In this document: positions 17,612 through 25,241 of the stretch, piece by piece
Numbering within the stretch: position 1 is the first letter of the stretch
How the letters are laid out: each line of letters begins with the position of its first letter
Notes under the pieces: generated by a model
What the model saw: the letters and a program-made list of their open reading frames with translations, nothing else
Database searches by the model: none
Told to the model about the DNA's origin: nothing
Program-made: the position numbers and the translations under genes
NCBI RefSeq assembly: GCF_001435345.1
Contig: NZ_AZGO01000053.1
Span: 1 to 33,337 of the forward strand
Direction of reading: 5' to 3'
DNA from: Limosilactobacillus pontis DSM 8475
GTDB taxonomy: Bacteria; Bacillota; Bacilli; Lactobacillales; Lactobacillaceae
DNA length: 33,337 nt

Positions 17612-18721
17612 ATGAAGATTCATATTCACCGCCGCCACCTCTCTCTAGTCTTGGCGTTCTTCCTCCTCTTCCTGGCGGTCACCTACTGGGGCGTCGTCGC
17701 TAAGTTTCTGAAGACGATCTTGAGGGCGGCCATGCCACTACTGATCGGCTGCGTGGTCGCATACATCGTCAACCTCCTCCTCCGTCAATACGAGCACCTC
17801 TACCAGCGCCTACTGCCCGGTCCCCGGGCCCAGCGTTTCAAGCGGGTGGTTGGCATCGTCTTGTCCTACCTGTCGATCATCATCATTGTCGCCCTGGTCA
17901 TCCGGCTGGTGATTCCTGAAATCGTCAGCTGTGTCCGCCTGTTGATCACCAACCACGGCCGGGTCATCAACCGCTTCATCAGCACCGTCCAGGAGAACAG
18001 TAGCCTCAAGGACTTCTGGAAGAGTTTCGACCCCAAGCACCTCGACTGGGACAAGATTGGCAAGTATGTCGGCTATGGCTTCGGCGGAACCATGAAGACC
18101 GTCATGTCCACGGCTAGCTCGATCGTCTCCGCAACCACGACTGCGGTGGTGGCCTTTTTCTTCTCAATATACCTGCTGATCTACAAGGAGATGCTTGCCC
18201 GCCAGTTCAACCGGGTGATGGATACTTATTGCAGCAAGATCAAGCGGCCGGTGATGCACGTCATCCGGACCTTCGACGAGAGCTACAGTAACTACATCGT
18301 CGGTCAGTGCAAGGATGCCGCCCTCCTGGGGATTGCCTGCTTCATCGGCATGAAACTCCTGGGGATGCCATACGCCTCCATGATCGGGGTCGTCACCTTC
18401 TTCGGCGCCCTGATCCCGATCATCGGCGCGATCCTGGGGGCCAGCATCGGGGTCGTCCTGATCTTCGCCGTCTCCCCGATCAAGTCCTTGATCTTTTTGA
18501 TCTTCATCATCGTCCTCCAGCAGTTCGACAACCGGATCACCTACCCGCTGGTCGTCGGCAAGAGCATTGGCCTTCCCAGCGTCTGGGTCTTCGCAGCCGT
18601 TATCGTTGGTGGGGGCATCTCCGGGATCCTGGGGATGATGCTGACGGTGCCGCTGTTTGCCGCAATCTACAAGCTGGTCACCGAGGATGTCCAGCGCCGA
18701 CACGCAAATGTTAATAATTGA
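17612..18721 (+). CDS. AI-2E family transporter (UPF0118)
   Basis: A 369-residue membrane protein of the AI-2E/PerM family. Two N-terminal helices are followed by a soluble segment (about residues 115-155), then the conserved C-terminal membrane block with YIVGQ, FFGALIPIIGAILGA and QFDNRITYPLVVGKSIGLPSVWV. Family members have been linked to AI-2 export or Na+/H+ antiport; the substrate here is unknown. AGGAGG inside the end of the upstream gene sits about 7 nt before ATG, consistent with translational coupling. A perfect hairpin terminator follows. Confidence 0.9.
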   Translation: MKIHIHRRHLSLVLAFFLLFLAVTYWGVVAKFLKTILRAAMPLLIGCVVAYIVNLLLRQYEHLYQRLLPGPRAQRFKRVVGIVLSYLSIIIIVALVIRLVIPEIVSCVRLLITNHGRVINRFISTVQENSSLKDFWKSFDPKHLDWDKIGKYVGYGFGGTMKTVMSTASSIVSATTTAVVAFFFSIYLLIYKEMLARQFNRVMDTYCSKIKRPVMHVIRTFDESYSNYIVGQCKDAALLGIACFIGMKLLGMPYASMIGVVTFFGALIPIIGAILGASIGVVLIFAVSPIKSLIFLIFIIVLQQFDNRITYPLVVGKSIGLPSVWVFAAVIVGGGISGILGMMLTVPLFAAIYKLVTEDVQRRHANVNN

Positions 18722-18732
18722 TGGCACAACAA

Positions 18733-18762
18733 AAAAGGCCACGCATCGCTGCGTGGCCTTTT
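18733..18762. terminator. Bidirectional terminator, perfect 13-bp stem
   Basis: AAAAGGCCACGCA (18733-18745), TCGC loop, TGCGTGGCCTTTT (18750-18762). It separates the convergent AI-2E and flavin-protein genes. Confidence 0.9.
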
Positions 18763-18771
18763 GTCATGGCC

Positions 18772-19401
18772 CTATTCCTTTTGGGAAGCGCCGGTCGCGG
18801 CATCCAGCACATCTTGATCGTCAACAGCCAGGTGATCGGAATCATCTTTTATCACGGCCCCATCCTGGTAGTGTTTGCCATAGCGTTCCTTGAAGGGAAT
18901 ACCCAGGGCGTGCGCCCATTTTGCTGTCGGGTTGTGCACCCGGCCGGTGATGTGCGTCACCGTAATGGACCAGACAGCAAGGTTTTTGACGTCGTCCGCC
19001 GCAATCGCCACTGGGATCGTGTTGACGTAGTGGTGGATCAGCGTCCGCACCGCGGTCAGTTTTTCTTGGGGATTGGTCAACCGCCGCGGTGTCCCGGTCC
19101 CGATCACGCTCATGAAGGATGGGCTGAAATCGCTGGGCCGGGGTGGGGTATAGATCAGGTTTTCGTGACCATGGTCGGCCTCGAAGCCGATCAAAGTCGC
19201 GTGGTCGAGGGCAGCCGCCTTCTCACCATCCCCGGTGCCGTAAATGAAGATAGTATAGTGGCCATCCGGCCCTTCCTGGTAGCCATAGTGGACCGGGACG
19301 ACATAGGTGCCGCGCTGGTTAGTCAGACCCAGGTGTAGGATCTGACACTGGTCAAGAATCCAGGAAAGCTTGGCGTGGTCCGTGATGATGTCCTTACGCA
19401 T
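18772..19401 (-). CDS. Pyridoxamine 5'-phosphate oxidase-like flavin protein (NimA-like)
   Basis: A 209-residue split-barrel FMN-binding protein. The N-terminal pattern (CQILHLGLTNQRGTYVVPVHYGY) matches the NimA-related branch of the PNPOx-like family, whose members reduce nitro compounds or other small electrophiles. The protein continues past the usual barrel with about 60 residues of unassigned tail. It is the last gene of the MarR-B3/B4-flavin operon, 28 nt after the B3/B4 gene. A redox or xenobiotic detoxification role under MarR control is plausible (inference). Confidence 0.82.
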   Translation of the reverse strand: MRKDIITDHAKLSWILDQCQILHLGLTNQRGTYVVPVHYGYQEGPDGHYTIFIYGTGDGEKAAALDHATLIGFEADHGHENLIYTPPRPSDFSPSFMSVIGTGTPRRLTNPQEKLTAVRTLIHHYVNTIPVAIAADDVKNLAVWSITVTHITGRVHNPTAKWAHALGIPFKERYGKHYQDGAVIKDDSDHLAVDDQDVLDAATGASQKE

Positions 19402-19429
19402 AATGCCACCCGCCCTTCAGATTCGTGCC

Positions 19430-20158
19430 TTATTGCATGTCAGCTGGCACTTCGGCAACCGGGTTGTCCTTGGTCAGGTGGTAGACATTGGTCGTCTCAA
19501 CACCGAAGTACTTGTTGATCAACTTGCTCAGTTCCTCCATCGCCTCGTTGGCCCGTTCGGCCTGTTCGGCGTTGACGGATTCGATGACTGCCACCACGTT
19601 CTGGGAGTCCTCCGTCAGCATTGTCCGCTGGGCATCACGCCAGTTCAGGCAGCGGCAGACAGCCCCTTCTTCGTCGTAGTAGCAAACCTCGCCGGGCAGG
19701 GTTGGCTCGTCATCATCGGCACCAACCGGACGGAAGGCCTGACCGCCGTCGACCTGGCCAAGGTGCATGGCACCCTTGATCTTGTCCCGGTCTTCCATGC
19801 CGACCGGTACCCCATAGGTCATGGAAATGCTATTGTAGACATCCACCATCGGGTCAATCGGGTCAAAGGTCCGCCCCTGGTTAGCCCGCTTCAGCAGGGC
19901 TTCGATGGATGCCCGGGCACCCTTCTTCTTCTTAAACTGCTGGTAAGCCTTCCGCCATTGGTCAATTACCGGGTTCAGCCGGAAGGTCTCGTTTGTCAGG
20001 AACTTGTCCGCCTCCTTGACCGCGTTGGCGAGCATCTTGCGCCGTTCGGCAACGTTTTTGTCCATATCATGGTTATCGATCCCGTTAGCGTACAAAATAT
20101 TTACCTGGGCGTCTGGGAAGAGGTCCCAGAAGCTTTGGTCAACAACAACTTTTTCCAT
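19430..20158 (-). CDS. B3/B4 domain protein (PheRS beta-like)
   Basis: A 242-residue protein resembling the B3/B4 tRNA-editing-like domain of phenylalanyl-tRNA synthetase beta, found as stand-alone proteins in Firmicutes. The central part has FDPIDPMVDVYNSIS and then GVPVGMED, the usual core of these proteins. It may hydrolyse mischarged aminoacyl-tRNA or bind a free amino acid; the family role is unsettled. I chose ATG 20158, where AAGGAGG lies 8 nt upstream; a longer in-frame start at 20194 overlaps the marR gene. It is the middle gene of the MarR operon. Confidence 0.85.
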   Translation of the reverse strand: MEKVVVDQSFWDLFPDAQVNILYANGIDNHDMDKNVAERRKMLANAVKEADKFLTNETFRLNPVIDQWRKAYQQFKKKKGARASIEALLKRANQGRTFDPIDPMVDVYNSISMTYGVPVGMEDRDKIKGAMHLGQVDGGQAFRPVGADDDEPTLPGEVCYYDEEGAVCRCLNWRDAQRTMLTEDSQNVVAVIESVNAEQAERANEAMEELSKLINKYFGVETTNVYHLTKDNPVAEVPADMQ

Positions 20159-20171
20159 TTGGAAAGCCTCC

Positions 20172-20624
20172 TTAATATTCTCGTTTACCGCCATGCTTGA
20201 CTAGGTCCCAATCACCATCGATGTTGTGACGGATTCGGACCAGGTAATCATGGACCTGCTGAGCTTCCTCATCAGTGAAACCACGAAGCGCCACCGCATT
20301 AGAGTGCTGGTTCTCCCGAATGATGAAGGGGTAGATTTTCTTACCCTTTTCGGTGACAAACAAGCGCTTGATCTTCTTGTTTTGCGGGTCACTGCGGCGC
20401 TTAATAAAGCCCTTATCCTCGAGCTTCTTGACAGCGCGGGCGATCGTGGTCCGATCGACCTTTATCAAGTTCGATAGTTGCTCGGAAATGATGCCCGGGT
20501 GCTCATAGATTCGGACGACGTAGAGGTACTGTCCACGCGCCAGCCCGATCTGCTTAAATTCAATATTCGACATTGAATCCAATGCGCGTTCAATCATCCC
20601 GACTTCTCGTAATATATCGATCAT
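20172..20624 (-). CDS. MarR-family transcriptional regulator
   Basis: A 150-residue winged-helix regulator. The recognition region IISEQLSNLIKVDRTTIARAVKKLEDKGFI is followed by the basic wing RRSDPQNKKIKRLFVTEKG. MarR proteins bind as dimers to palindromes and are released by phenolic or oxidising ligands. ATG 20624 has AAGGAG 9 nt upstream; the longer open frame to 20720 overlaps the promoter and is rejected. It leads an operon with the B3/B4 and flavin-protein genes (13-nt and 28-nt gaps). A near-perfect palindrome in its own promoter indicates autoregulation. Confidence 0.92.
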   Translation of the reverse strand: MIDILREVGMIERALDSMSNIEFKQIGLARGQYLYVVRIYEHPGIISEQLSNLIKVDRTTIARAVKKLEDKGFIKRRSDPQNKKIKRLFVTEKGKKIYPFIIRENQHSNAVALRGFTDEEAQQVHDYLVRIRHNIDGDWDLVKHGGKREY

Positions 20625-20658
20625 GGTAAAAATCTCCTTGTCCACTATGATAGCATTC

Positions 20659-20678
20659 TTTGTTGCAAATGCAACAAA
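20659..20678 (-). promoter_or_regulatory. MarR operator overlapping the marR promoter
   Basis: TTTGTTGCA-AA-TGCAACAAA: two perfect 9-bp arms with a 2-bp centre. On the minus strand it covers the candidate -35 TTGCAT and part of the 16-nt spacer before -10 TATCAT (around 20647-20652), the layout of an autorepressed MarR gene. Confidence 0.75.
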
Positions 20679-20691
20679 AATCAAGAATAAA

Positions 20692-20718
20692 TTAAAAGAG
20701 CGTCCGGTGTGGGCGCTC
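20692..20718 (-). terminator. Terminator of the degenerate-ATPase cassette
   Basis: On the minus strand GAGCG-CC pairs with GG-CGCTC (one mismatch), followed by TTTT and an AT-rich tail, starting 6 nt after the stop of the DUF1836 gene. Confidence 0.7.
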
Positions 20719-20724
20719 ACTTCG

Positions 20725-21252
20725 TTATCCCTTCTCGACCTTCAACGGCTGCTGCTTGCGGCGCATGTCACCAAAAATATGTTCGGCCTTAAGGTGGGCT
20801 AGTACCGCCTTGATTGCTGACTCCATCAGTTCCTGGTTTGCGGGATCCATTTCTACATCATCGTCAATTGGCTGACTGGTCAAAATCGACTCCAGAACGG
20901 TGGCAAAGTGGTCATAAGCCAGCTGGGGGTAGGTGGTGATCGTCAACTGGGCGATCCCAGCGCGGATGTCATCAATGTTGAAGCTAACCTTGAAGAAACC
21001 GATCAGCAGCAGATCGACCAGCTGGTTGACGGCGTACTTCTTCTTGATGGGTGCCTGGATGACCTTCTTCTTGACATAGTTGTTAACCATCGCCTTAGTC
21101 AGGGGCTCAACGTCGAAGCTAGCCAATTGCTCGTTGACAACCGTCACGACCTGGTCCACATACAAACCCAGGGTCGGCAACTCCTTCCACCGTGGCAGGC
21201 GAACGTGCTGAACTGTCTCTTGCCAGTGTTGGTAGTCCGTTAATTTTTTCAT
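20725..21252 (-). CDS. DUF1836 family protein
   Basis: A 175-residue protein matching the DUF1836 pattern, a MerR-like DNA-binding family of unknown role in Firmicutes: LPRWKELPTLGLYVDQV, then MVNNYVKKKVIQAPIKKKYAVNQLVDLLLIGFFK. It has a helix-rich C-terminal half. It is the last gene of a three-gene minus-strand cassette, 15 nt after the Rossmann-like gene and followed by a terminator. It may be a regulator of the cassette or elsewhere (inference). Confidence 0.85.
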   Translation of the reverse strand: MKKLTDYQHWQETVQHVRLPRWKELPTLGLYVDQVVTVVNEQLASFDVEPLTKAMVNNYVKKKVIQAPIKKKYAVNQLVDLLLIGFFKVSFNIDDIRAGIAQLTITTYPQLAYDHFATVLESILTSQPIDDDVEMDPANQELMESAIKAVLAHLKAEHIFGDMRRKQQPLKVEKG

Positions 21253-21267
21253 TGTCCTTACCTCATT

Positions 21268-21798
21268 TCACTTGCTTGGCATGACGCCAATCGACTGGTT
21301 ATCAAACTTACTGGTTGTCAAGGCCGTCTGCAGAACCTGGGCCAGTTGTTCTTCATTTACGCTCTCACCGGCCAGTGGCTGCCCCTCGTCCACAATCTTA
21401 ACGTTTGGCATGCCGTCCCCCAACGGCAGGGCCCGGACCACCACGTAGGGGAGCTCCAACTCGTCAATCATCTTGATCGCATATTGGTGGGTCCAAACCG
21501 CCTGCATCGCGTGTCTGCCGTACCAGTGCTTCAGCTGGTCTTCATTGGCATCATCAGCGGTCCCGGCAATCGAAAGCATCACGATCTTGCGTGGCGGGAA
21601 GAGGGAACGATCGACGAGGGCTGCCAGCTGCTGAACCGCGTCATCGACCGGGTCATTGGCCTGGGGAAGCCAGCAGAGAACATCCCCCACCTCCAGGTCG
21701 ACATCAAAGCTATTGGCCGCCACGGCCGCATACGAGTTTTCCATGATCAGTCGGGCTAGCTTATCGTGTCGACGACTGATTACCACAATTCGTGTCAT
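21268..21798 (-). CDS. Atypical NAD(P)-binding/SDR-like Rossmann protein
   Basis: A 176-residue protein. The middle and C-terminal parts resemble NmrA/SDR-type proteins: KIVMLSIAG, then a HWYGRHAMQAVWTHQYAIKMIDE helix region and LPYVVVRALPLGDG. The N-terminal glycine-rich loop (GxxGxxG) that binds NAD(P) is missing; it reads VVISRRHDKLARL instead. It is also short for the family. It may therefore not bind a dinucleotide in the usual way. It lies 13 nt after the degenerate-ATPase gene and 15 nt before the DUF1836 gene, so the three are one operon. Confidence 0.7.
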   Translation of the reverse strand: MTRIVVISRRHDKLARLIMENSYAAVAANSFDVDLEVGDVLCWLPQANDPVDDAVQQLAALVDRSLFPPRKIVMLSIAGTADDANEDQLKHWYGRHAMQAVWTHQYAIKMIDELELPYVVVRALPLGDGMPNVKIVDEGQPLAGESVNEEQLAQVLQTALTTSKFDNQSIGVMPSK

Positions 21799-21811
21799 TA
21801 ATTGATCCTTT

Positions 21812-22675
21812 CTAGTATGCCATCAGTTCATCCTCAACCGAGGCGTCTTCGATCCGGACATCGGTAATCGTGCTCTGCTCAAGAAGCGGCAGAAGGGCCT
21901 GAATATTGCCCGTGTAGAGAAAGCGGGTCTCGTTCGGGGCCTCCTCCAACATGTGGGCTCCCATCCGGACCGCCATCTCCACTGGCAGCCCCGTACCCGT
22001 GACGGTGACCGTGCAGTCGACCCCATCGCCCAGGCGTAGCGCCCGGACAGAGGTCAGGTGGCTGCCGTTGAAGTAATAGATCACATCGGCAAAACGCATC
22101 ATCGTCGAGACGTTCTCACTGGTGAAGAGGACCAGGGAATTGGTCTTTTGGGCGTAGTCCTTGAGTAGCTGCCCCATCGTCAGCCGGGCCTGCTCCTCCA
22201 ACTGGTCGAGGCCCCGACCCAAGACGACAACGGGCCGGCGCAGGGCCAGCAGGATGATGATCTTCAGCTCCTGTTGCTGCCGATCATTGAGGGCGGCCAG
22301 CTTAGTGTCAGGCTGGAGGCCCAACGGTTGCAGCATCCTAAGGGTGGCATCCACACTCAGGGCCCCATCCTGATGACGGCAGGCCTTTTTTATTGCCTTC
22401 TCGACCGTCCGCCCCCGGAGGTCAGTCTCTGCCAGGTTGGCAATTAACTCGTCGTGGTGACGGCGAAGGTATTTCAAGTCCCGACCATCGACGCTGACCT
22501 TCCCATCCAAGACCTTGCCGGCACCCGTGACCAGCTGTTCCAGTGAGGAGGTCGTCCCGTCATCATTGCTACAGATTGCAACCATCTGTGGCGATACCAG
22601 CTCCATTGAAACGTCCTCAAGTTGATCACCAGACTTAGCTTCAAACATCAGATTGCTTAAGCTAATTCTACTCAA
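21812..22675 (-). CDS. Degenerate ABC-transporter ATPase-like protein
   Basis: A 287-residue protein with the overall plan of an ABC-2-type ATPase (BcrA/YxlF-like), including a C-terminal accessory domain ending SVEDELMAY, like the DUF4162 'LED-F' ending. Every catalytic motif is changed. Walker A is CSNDDGTTS (35-43) with no Lys. The signature is LNDRQQ in place of LSGGQ. Walker B is VVVLGRG in place of LLLDEP. The switch His position reads TSENVS. The flanking framework is well kept (for example ELKIIILLALRRPVVVL, FADVIYYFNG), so the gene is not simply decaying. The start is TTG with GGGGGAG about 7 nt upstream. No permease gene is adjacent. It is probably a pseudo-ATPase with a structural or regulatory role (inference). 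Confidence 0.8.
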   Translation of the reverse strand: MSRISLSNLMFEAKSGDQLEDVSMELVSPQMVAICSNDDGTTSSLEQLVTGAGKVLDGKVSVDGRDLKYLRRHHDELIANLAETDLRGRTVEKAIKKACRHQDGALSVDATLRMLQPLGLQPDTKLAALNDRQQQELKIIILLALRRPVVVLGRGLDQLEEQARLTMGQLLKDYAQKTNSLVLFTSENVSTMMRFADVIYYFNGSHLTSVRALRLGDGVDCTVTVTGTGLPVEMAVRMGAHMLEEAPNETRFLYTGNIQALLPLLEQSTITDVRIEDASVEDELMAY

Positions 22676-22833
22676 CTTTCTGCTCCCCCTTATCTTCTCA
22701 TTACTTACCTATAATTTTAGCATTTTATGCCAGCTAGCGGGGAAATCTTTACAAATCCGTCCGATATAACACGTGATAACGAATATTGCCCAATCGTAAC
22801 ACGACTGATAAACTTCGAGTCGCATAAATGTAG

Positions 22834-22839
22834 TATAAT
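22834..22839 (+). promoter_or_regulatory. -10 box of the nrdI-like gene
   Basis: A perfect TATAAT 47 nt before the ATG. The -35 is weak, and its region lies within a 5-bp inverted repeat CGACT...AGTCG (22802-22822), a possible operator. Confidence 0.45.
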
Positions 22840-22885
22840 TAATGGGAATTTAAACCCAAGCATCTTTAGAAGGAAGTATGACTAT

Positions 22886-23353
22886 ATGGCCCCAATCAAC
22901 ATCATCTACATTTCAATCGAAGGGAACACGCGCGCATTTATCAAGCGCCTCAGTGCGTTTGCCGAACAGCAGCACGCCTTCGACAGCGATAAGCCACTCA
23001 TCAACGCCAAGGAAATCACTGACCAGACAATCCCGGAAGAGGAAAAGGCCCCCTTCTTCGTCTTCGTACCTACCTACCTAACCGGAGGCAACGGCATCGA
23101 CTCCGGCTTTACTGAGATTATGACCAATGCCCTGGGTGAGTACATCGCAGACGGTAATAGTGCTAGAAAATGCATCGGGGTGGTCGGCTCTGGTAACCGA
23201 AACTTTAATGAGCAGTACTGTTTGACCGCTCGCAAGTATGCCAAGCAATTCAACGCCCCATTTATTGCTGATTACGAGCTACGCGGTACTGCACGTGATG
23301 CTGAACACATCTACGCCACCCTCTGTCAGCGCTGGGCCAGCGTAAATGCCTAG
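22886..23353 (+). CDS. nrdI: NrdI-like flavodoxin (stand-alone)
   Basis: A 155-residue NrdI-family flavoprotein. NrdI supplies oxidant to assemble the dimanganese cofactor of class Ib ribonucleotide reductase. The FMN phosphate loop IYISIEGNTRAF is at the N-terminus, and the C-terminal GSGNRNFNEQYC and the ELRGTARD motif are clear. No nrdE, nrdF or nrdH gene lies next to it, so it may serve a reductase encoded elsewhere or act as a general flavodoxin. ATG 22886 has AAGGAAG 9 nt upstream. A longer in-frame reading from 22727 passes through the promoter and is rejected. Confidence 0.88.
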   Translation: MAPINIIYISIEGNTRAFIKRLSAFAEQQHAFDSDKPLINAKEITDQTIPEEEKAPFFVFVPTYLTGGNGIDSGFTEIMTNALGEYIADGNSARKCIGVVGSGNRNFNEQYCLTARKYAKQFNAPFIADYELRGTARDAEHIYATLCQRWASVNA

Positions 23354-23363
23354 CAAACATTAA

Positions 23364-23404
23364 AAGCCTCTCTGGCAACCAAGACTTGGTTGCCAGAGAG
23401 GCTT
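23364..23404. terminator. Bidirectional terminator, perfect 19-bp stem
   Basis: Arms at 23364-23382 and 23386-23404 are perfectly complementary, with a GAC loop. It lies between the convergent nrdI-like and VOC genes. Confidence 0.9.
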
Positions 23405-23409
23405 TGCTT

Positions 23410-23850
23410 TTATTCCTGCGGCGCATCAGCGGCTGCGGTAATCAACCAGGTAACTCCATACTTATCAACGACCTGACCCATCTGGCTGTCAAACATCCAA
23501 TTACCAAACGGCACCGTTACCCGCTGGTCGTCCGATCCAGCCAGGCGGTCAAAGAGCTGCTGGGCCGCACCGGCGTCATCGAAGTCCAGCATGAGCGAAA
23601 CCCGGGCTGAGGACTGGGGAGTCCCCATTGTGGCGTCCGCGCATATAACCTTCTGCCCAGCAATCGTGAATTCCCCCCGCAGGGTCGTCTGCTGGAGACT
23701 CGATTCGTCCGTTGCCATGCTGAGATTCTCCGCCTGCTCCTTGTTAAACGATTGGTGGTATGTGATCACCGCGCCAAATGCCTGGGCATAGTAGTCCATG
23801 GCCTCCTTGGCATTCTCGAACGTTAAGTACGGGTATATTTTTGCCGTCAT
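23410..23850 (-). CDS. VOC (glyoxalase/PhnB-like) family protein
   Basis: A 146-residue VOC-superfamily protein of the PhnB-like/3-demethylubiquinone-like branch. It opens with IYPYLTFENAKEAMDYYAQAFGA and ends with GNWMFDSQMGQVVDKYGVTWLIT, both standard for this branch. Metal ligands and substrate cannot be assigned by eye. ATG 23850 has GGAGG about 7 nt upstream. It is a single gene, convergent with the nrdI-like gene. Confidence 0.88.
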   Translation of the reverse strand: MTAKIYPYLTFENAKEAMDYYAQAFGAVITYHQSFNKEQAENLSMATDESSLQQTTLRGEFTIAGQKVICADATMGTPQSSARVSLMLDFDDAGAAQQLFDRLAGSDDQRVTVPFGNWMFDSQMGQVVDKYGVTWLITAAADAPQE

Positions 23851-23970
23851 GATTTTCCTCCGTAACAATCTTCATCGTTGATTATATGGTTCAAACGGGT
23901 TCTCGTCAAATTATCGCCGAATGGTTTGTTGTGCTCTCATTGTTATTTAATCATAGATGAAAATGCTTTA

Positions 23971-23979
23971 TGCTATAAT
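23971..23979 (+). promoter_or_regulatory. Extended -10 promoter of the MFS gene
   Basis: TGC-TATAAT, a perfect extended -10, 57 nt upstream of the GTG start of the MFS transporter. No clear -35, as is common with extended -10 promoters. Confidence 0.6.
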
Positions 23980-24036
23980 GGTATGGCTTAATTAGTTTAA
24001 TGTTTTACCTACACCTATATAGAAAGGAAGAATAAC

Positions 24037-25206
24037 GTGAAAGCAGTAAAAAAACATAGTCCACTCTTGATCGTTGGGCTCCTCCTCCTCGGGGTCTGCA
24101 TGCGTATGCCGATTACCGCCATTCCATCAGTCGTCAAGGAAATCGCCCACACCTTTACAGTGGCACCCACCAGTCTGGGCATTTTGACCACCATTCCCCT
24201 GCTCTGCTTCGGCCTCTTATCGGCGGTTGTCTCCAGCACCGCCCAGCGCTTTGGCAACGAGCTGACCATCGAGGTGGCAATGGTGATTATGTTCATCGGT
24301 TCCTACCTGCGGATCCTTAACTTCGCCTCCCTGATGATCGGGACCGTGATGGTCGGAATTGCCATCACCTGTATCAACGTCCTCCTGCCGGCCATCATCG
24401 CCGACAAGTATCCCGATCGGATCGGGAGCGTGACCGGGATGTACAACACCGCGATGACCCTGTTTGCGGCCATCGGGGCCTACGCCATCACCCCAATCAC
24501 CCACCAGAGCAGCTGGCAGACCGCCGTCACCATCATCAGCGTAATCGCCCTGGTGGCCGCCGTCGTCTGGTTACCTAACCTCAAGTACAACGAGCGGGCA
24601 ACCACCAGCGAGGAAGAGCCAGCTAAGGGGACCAACATGTGGAAGAACATGAATGCATGGTGGCTTCTCCTCTTCTTCGGGGGCCAGTGCTTTGTCTTCT
24701 ACAGTATCGTCGCCTGGCTGCCGTCCATCGCCATGGACGCCGGCCTCTCCAGTGACCAGGCCAGTCTGATCGCCGGCCTGCTCCAGCTCTTCTCGATTCC
24801 ATTTGCCTTCCTGGTGCCAATCATCGCCACCAAGATGGCCAACCGGCAGCCGATCATGCTCTTCGCCGGGATTTCGTCGCTGGCGGGAACCGTCATGATG
24901 TTCTTCCCGGTCAGCTCATTTGCTTACTACTGTGTGGTTGCCCTGCTCTTGGGGATGGGAACCACAACAACCTTCGTTCTGGCCATGACCCTGTTTGGGC
25001 TCAAGACCAAGAACGCGGCCGACACCCGGAACCTGTCAGGGATGGTCCAGTCGGTCGGTTACCTGATCTCTGCCTTGGGGCCGATTATCGTCGGTAACCT
25101 CAACGCCCAGACCCACAACTGGTTCGCCAGCCTGGTCGTCATCGCCATCGCCGCGATCTTCTTTACGGTCTGCGGTGTATTGGCTGAGCGCAAGCAATAC
25201 ATTTAA
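24037..25206 (+). CDS. MFS transporter, CynX/NimT-like
   Basis: A 389-residue 12-helix major facilitator. The N-terminal GVCMRMPITAIPSVVKEIAH, the TTIPLLCFGLLSAVVSS segment and a central linker of about 20 charged residues after helix 6 resemble the cyanate/2-nitroimidazole transporter branch (CynX/NimT). The substrate is unknown; export of small organic compounds is the usual guess for this branch. The start is GTG with AAAGGAAG upstream. It is monocistronic and ends in a bidirectional terminator shared with the arsR-like gene. Confidence 0.88.
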   Translation: MKAVKKHSPLLIVGLLLLGVCMRMPITAIPSVVKEIAHTFTVAPTSLGILTTIPLLCFGLLSAVVSSTAQRFGNELTIEVAMVIMFIGSYLRILNFASLMIGTVMVGIAITCINVLLPAIIADKYPDRIGSVTGMYNTAMTLFAAIGAYAITPITHQSSWQTAVTIISVIALVAAVVWLPNLKYNERATTSEEEPAKGTNMWKNMNAWWLLLFFGGQCFVFYSIVAWLPSIAMDAGLSSDQASLIAGLLQLFSIPFAFLVPIIATKMANRQPIMLFAGISSLAGTVMMFFPVSSFAYYCVVALLLGMGTTTTFVLAMTLFGLKTKNAADTRNLSGMVQSVGYLISALGPIIVGNLNAQTHNWFASLVVIAIAAIFFTVCGVLAERKQYI

Positions 25207-25211
25207 TAAAA

Positions 25212-25241
25212 AAGCATCGGTGCAAACTTTCACCGGTGCTT
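25212..25241. terminator. Bidirectional terminator between MFS and arsR-like genes
   Basis: AAGCA-CGGTG (25212-25222) pairs with CACCG-TGCTT (25231-25241), with one mismatch and A/T tracts on both sides. The stop codon of the minus-strand ArsR gene overlaps its edge. Confidence 0.8.

Noticed and set aside
22727-22885. N-terminal extension of the NrdI-like protein
   Set aside because: It reads through the TATAAT promoter and lacks a ribosome-binding site; family proteins start at the ATG 22886.
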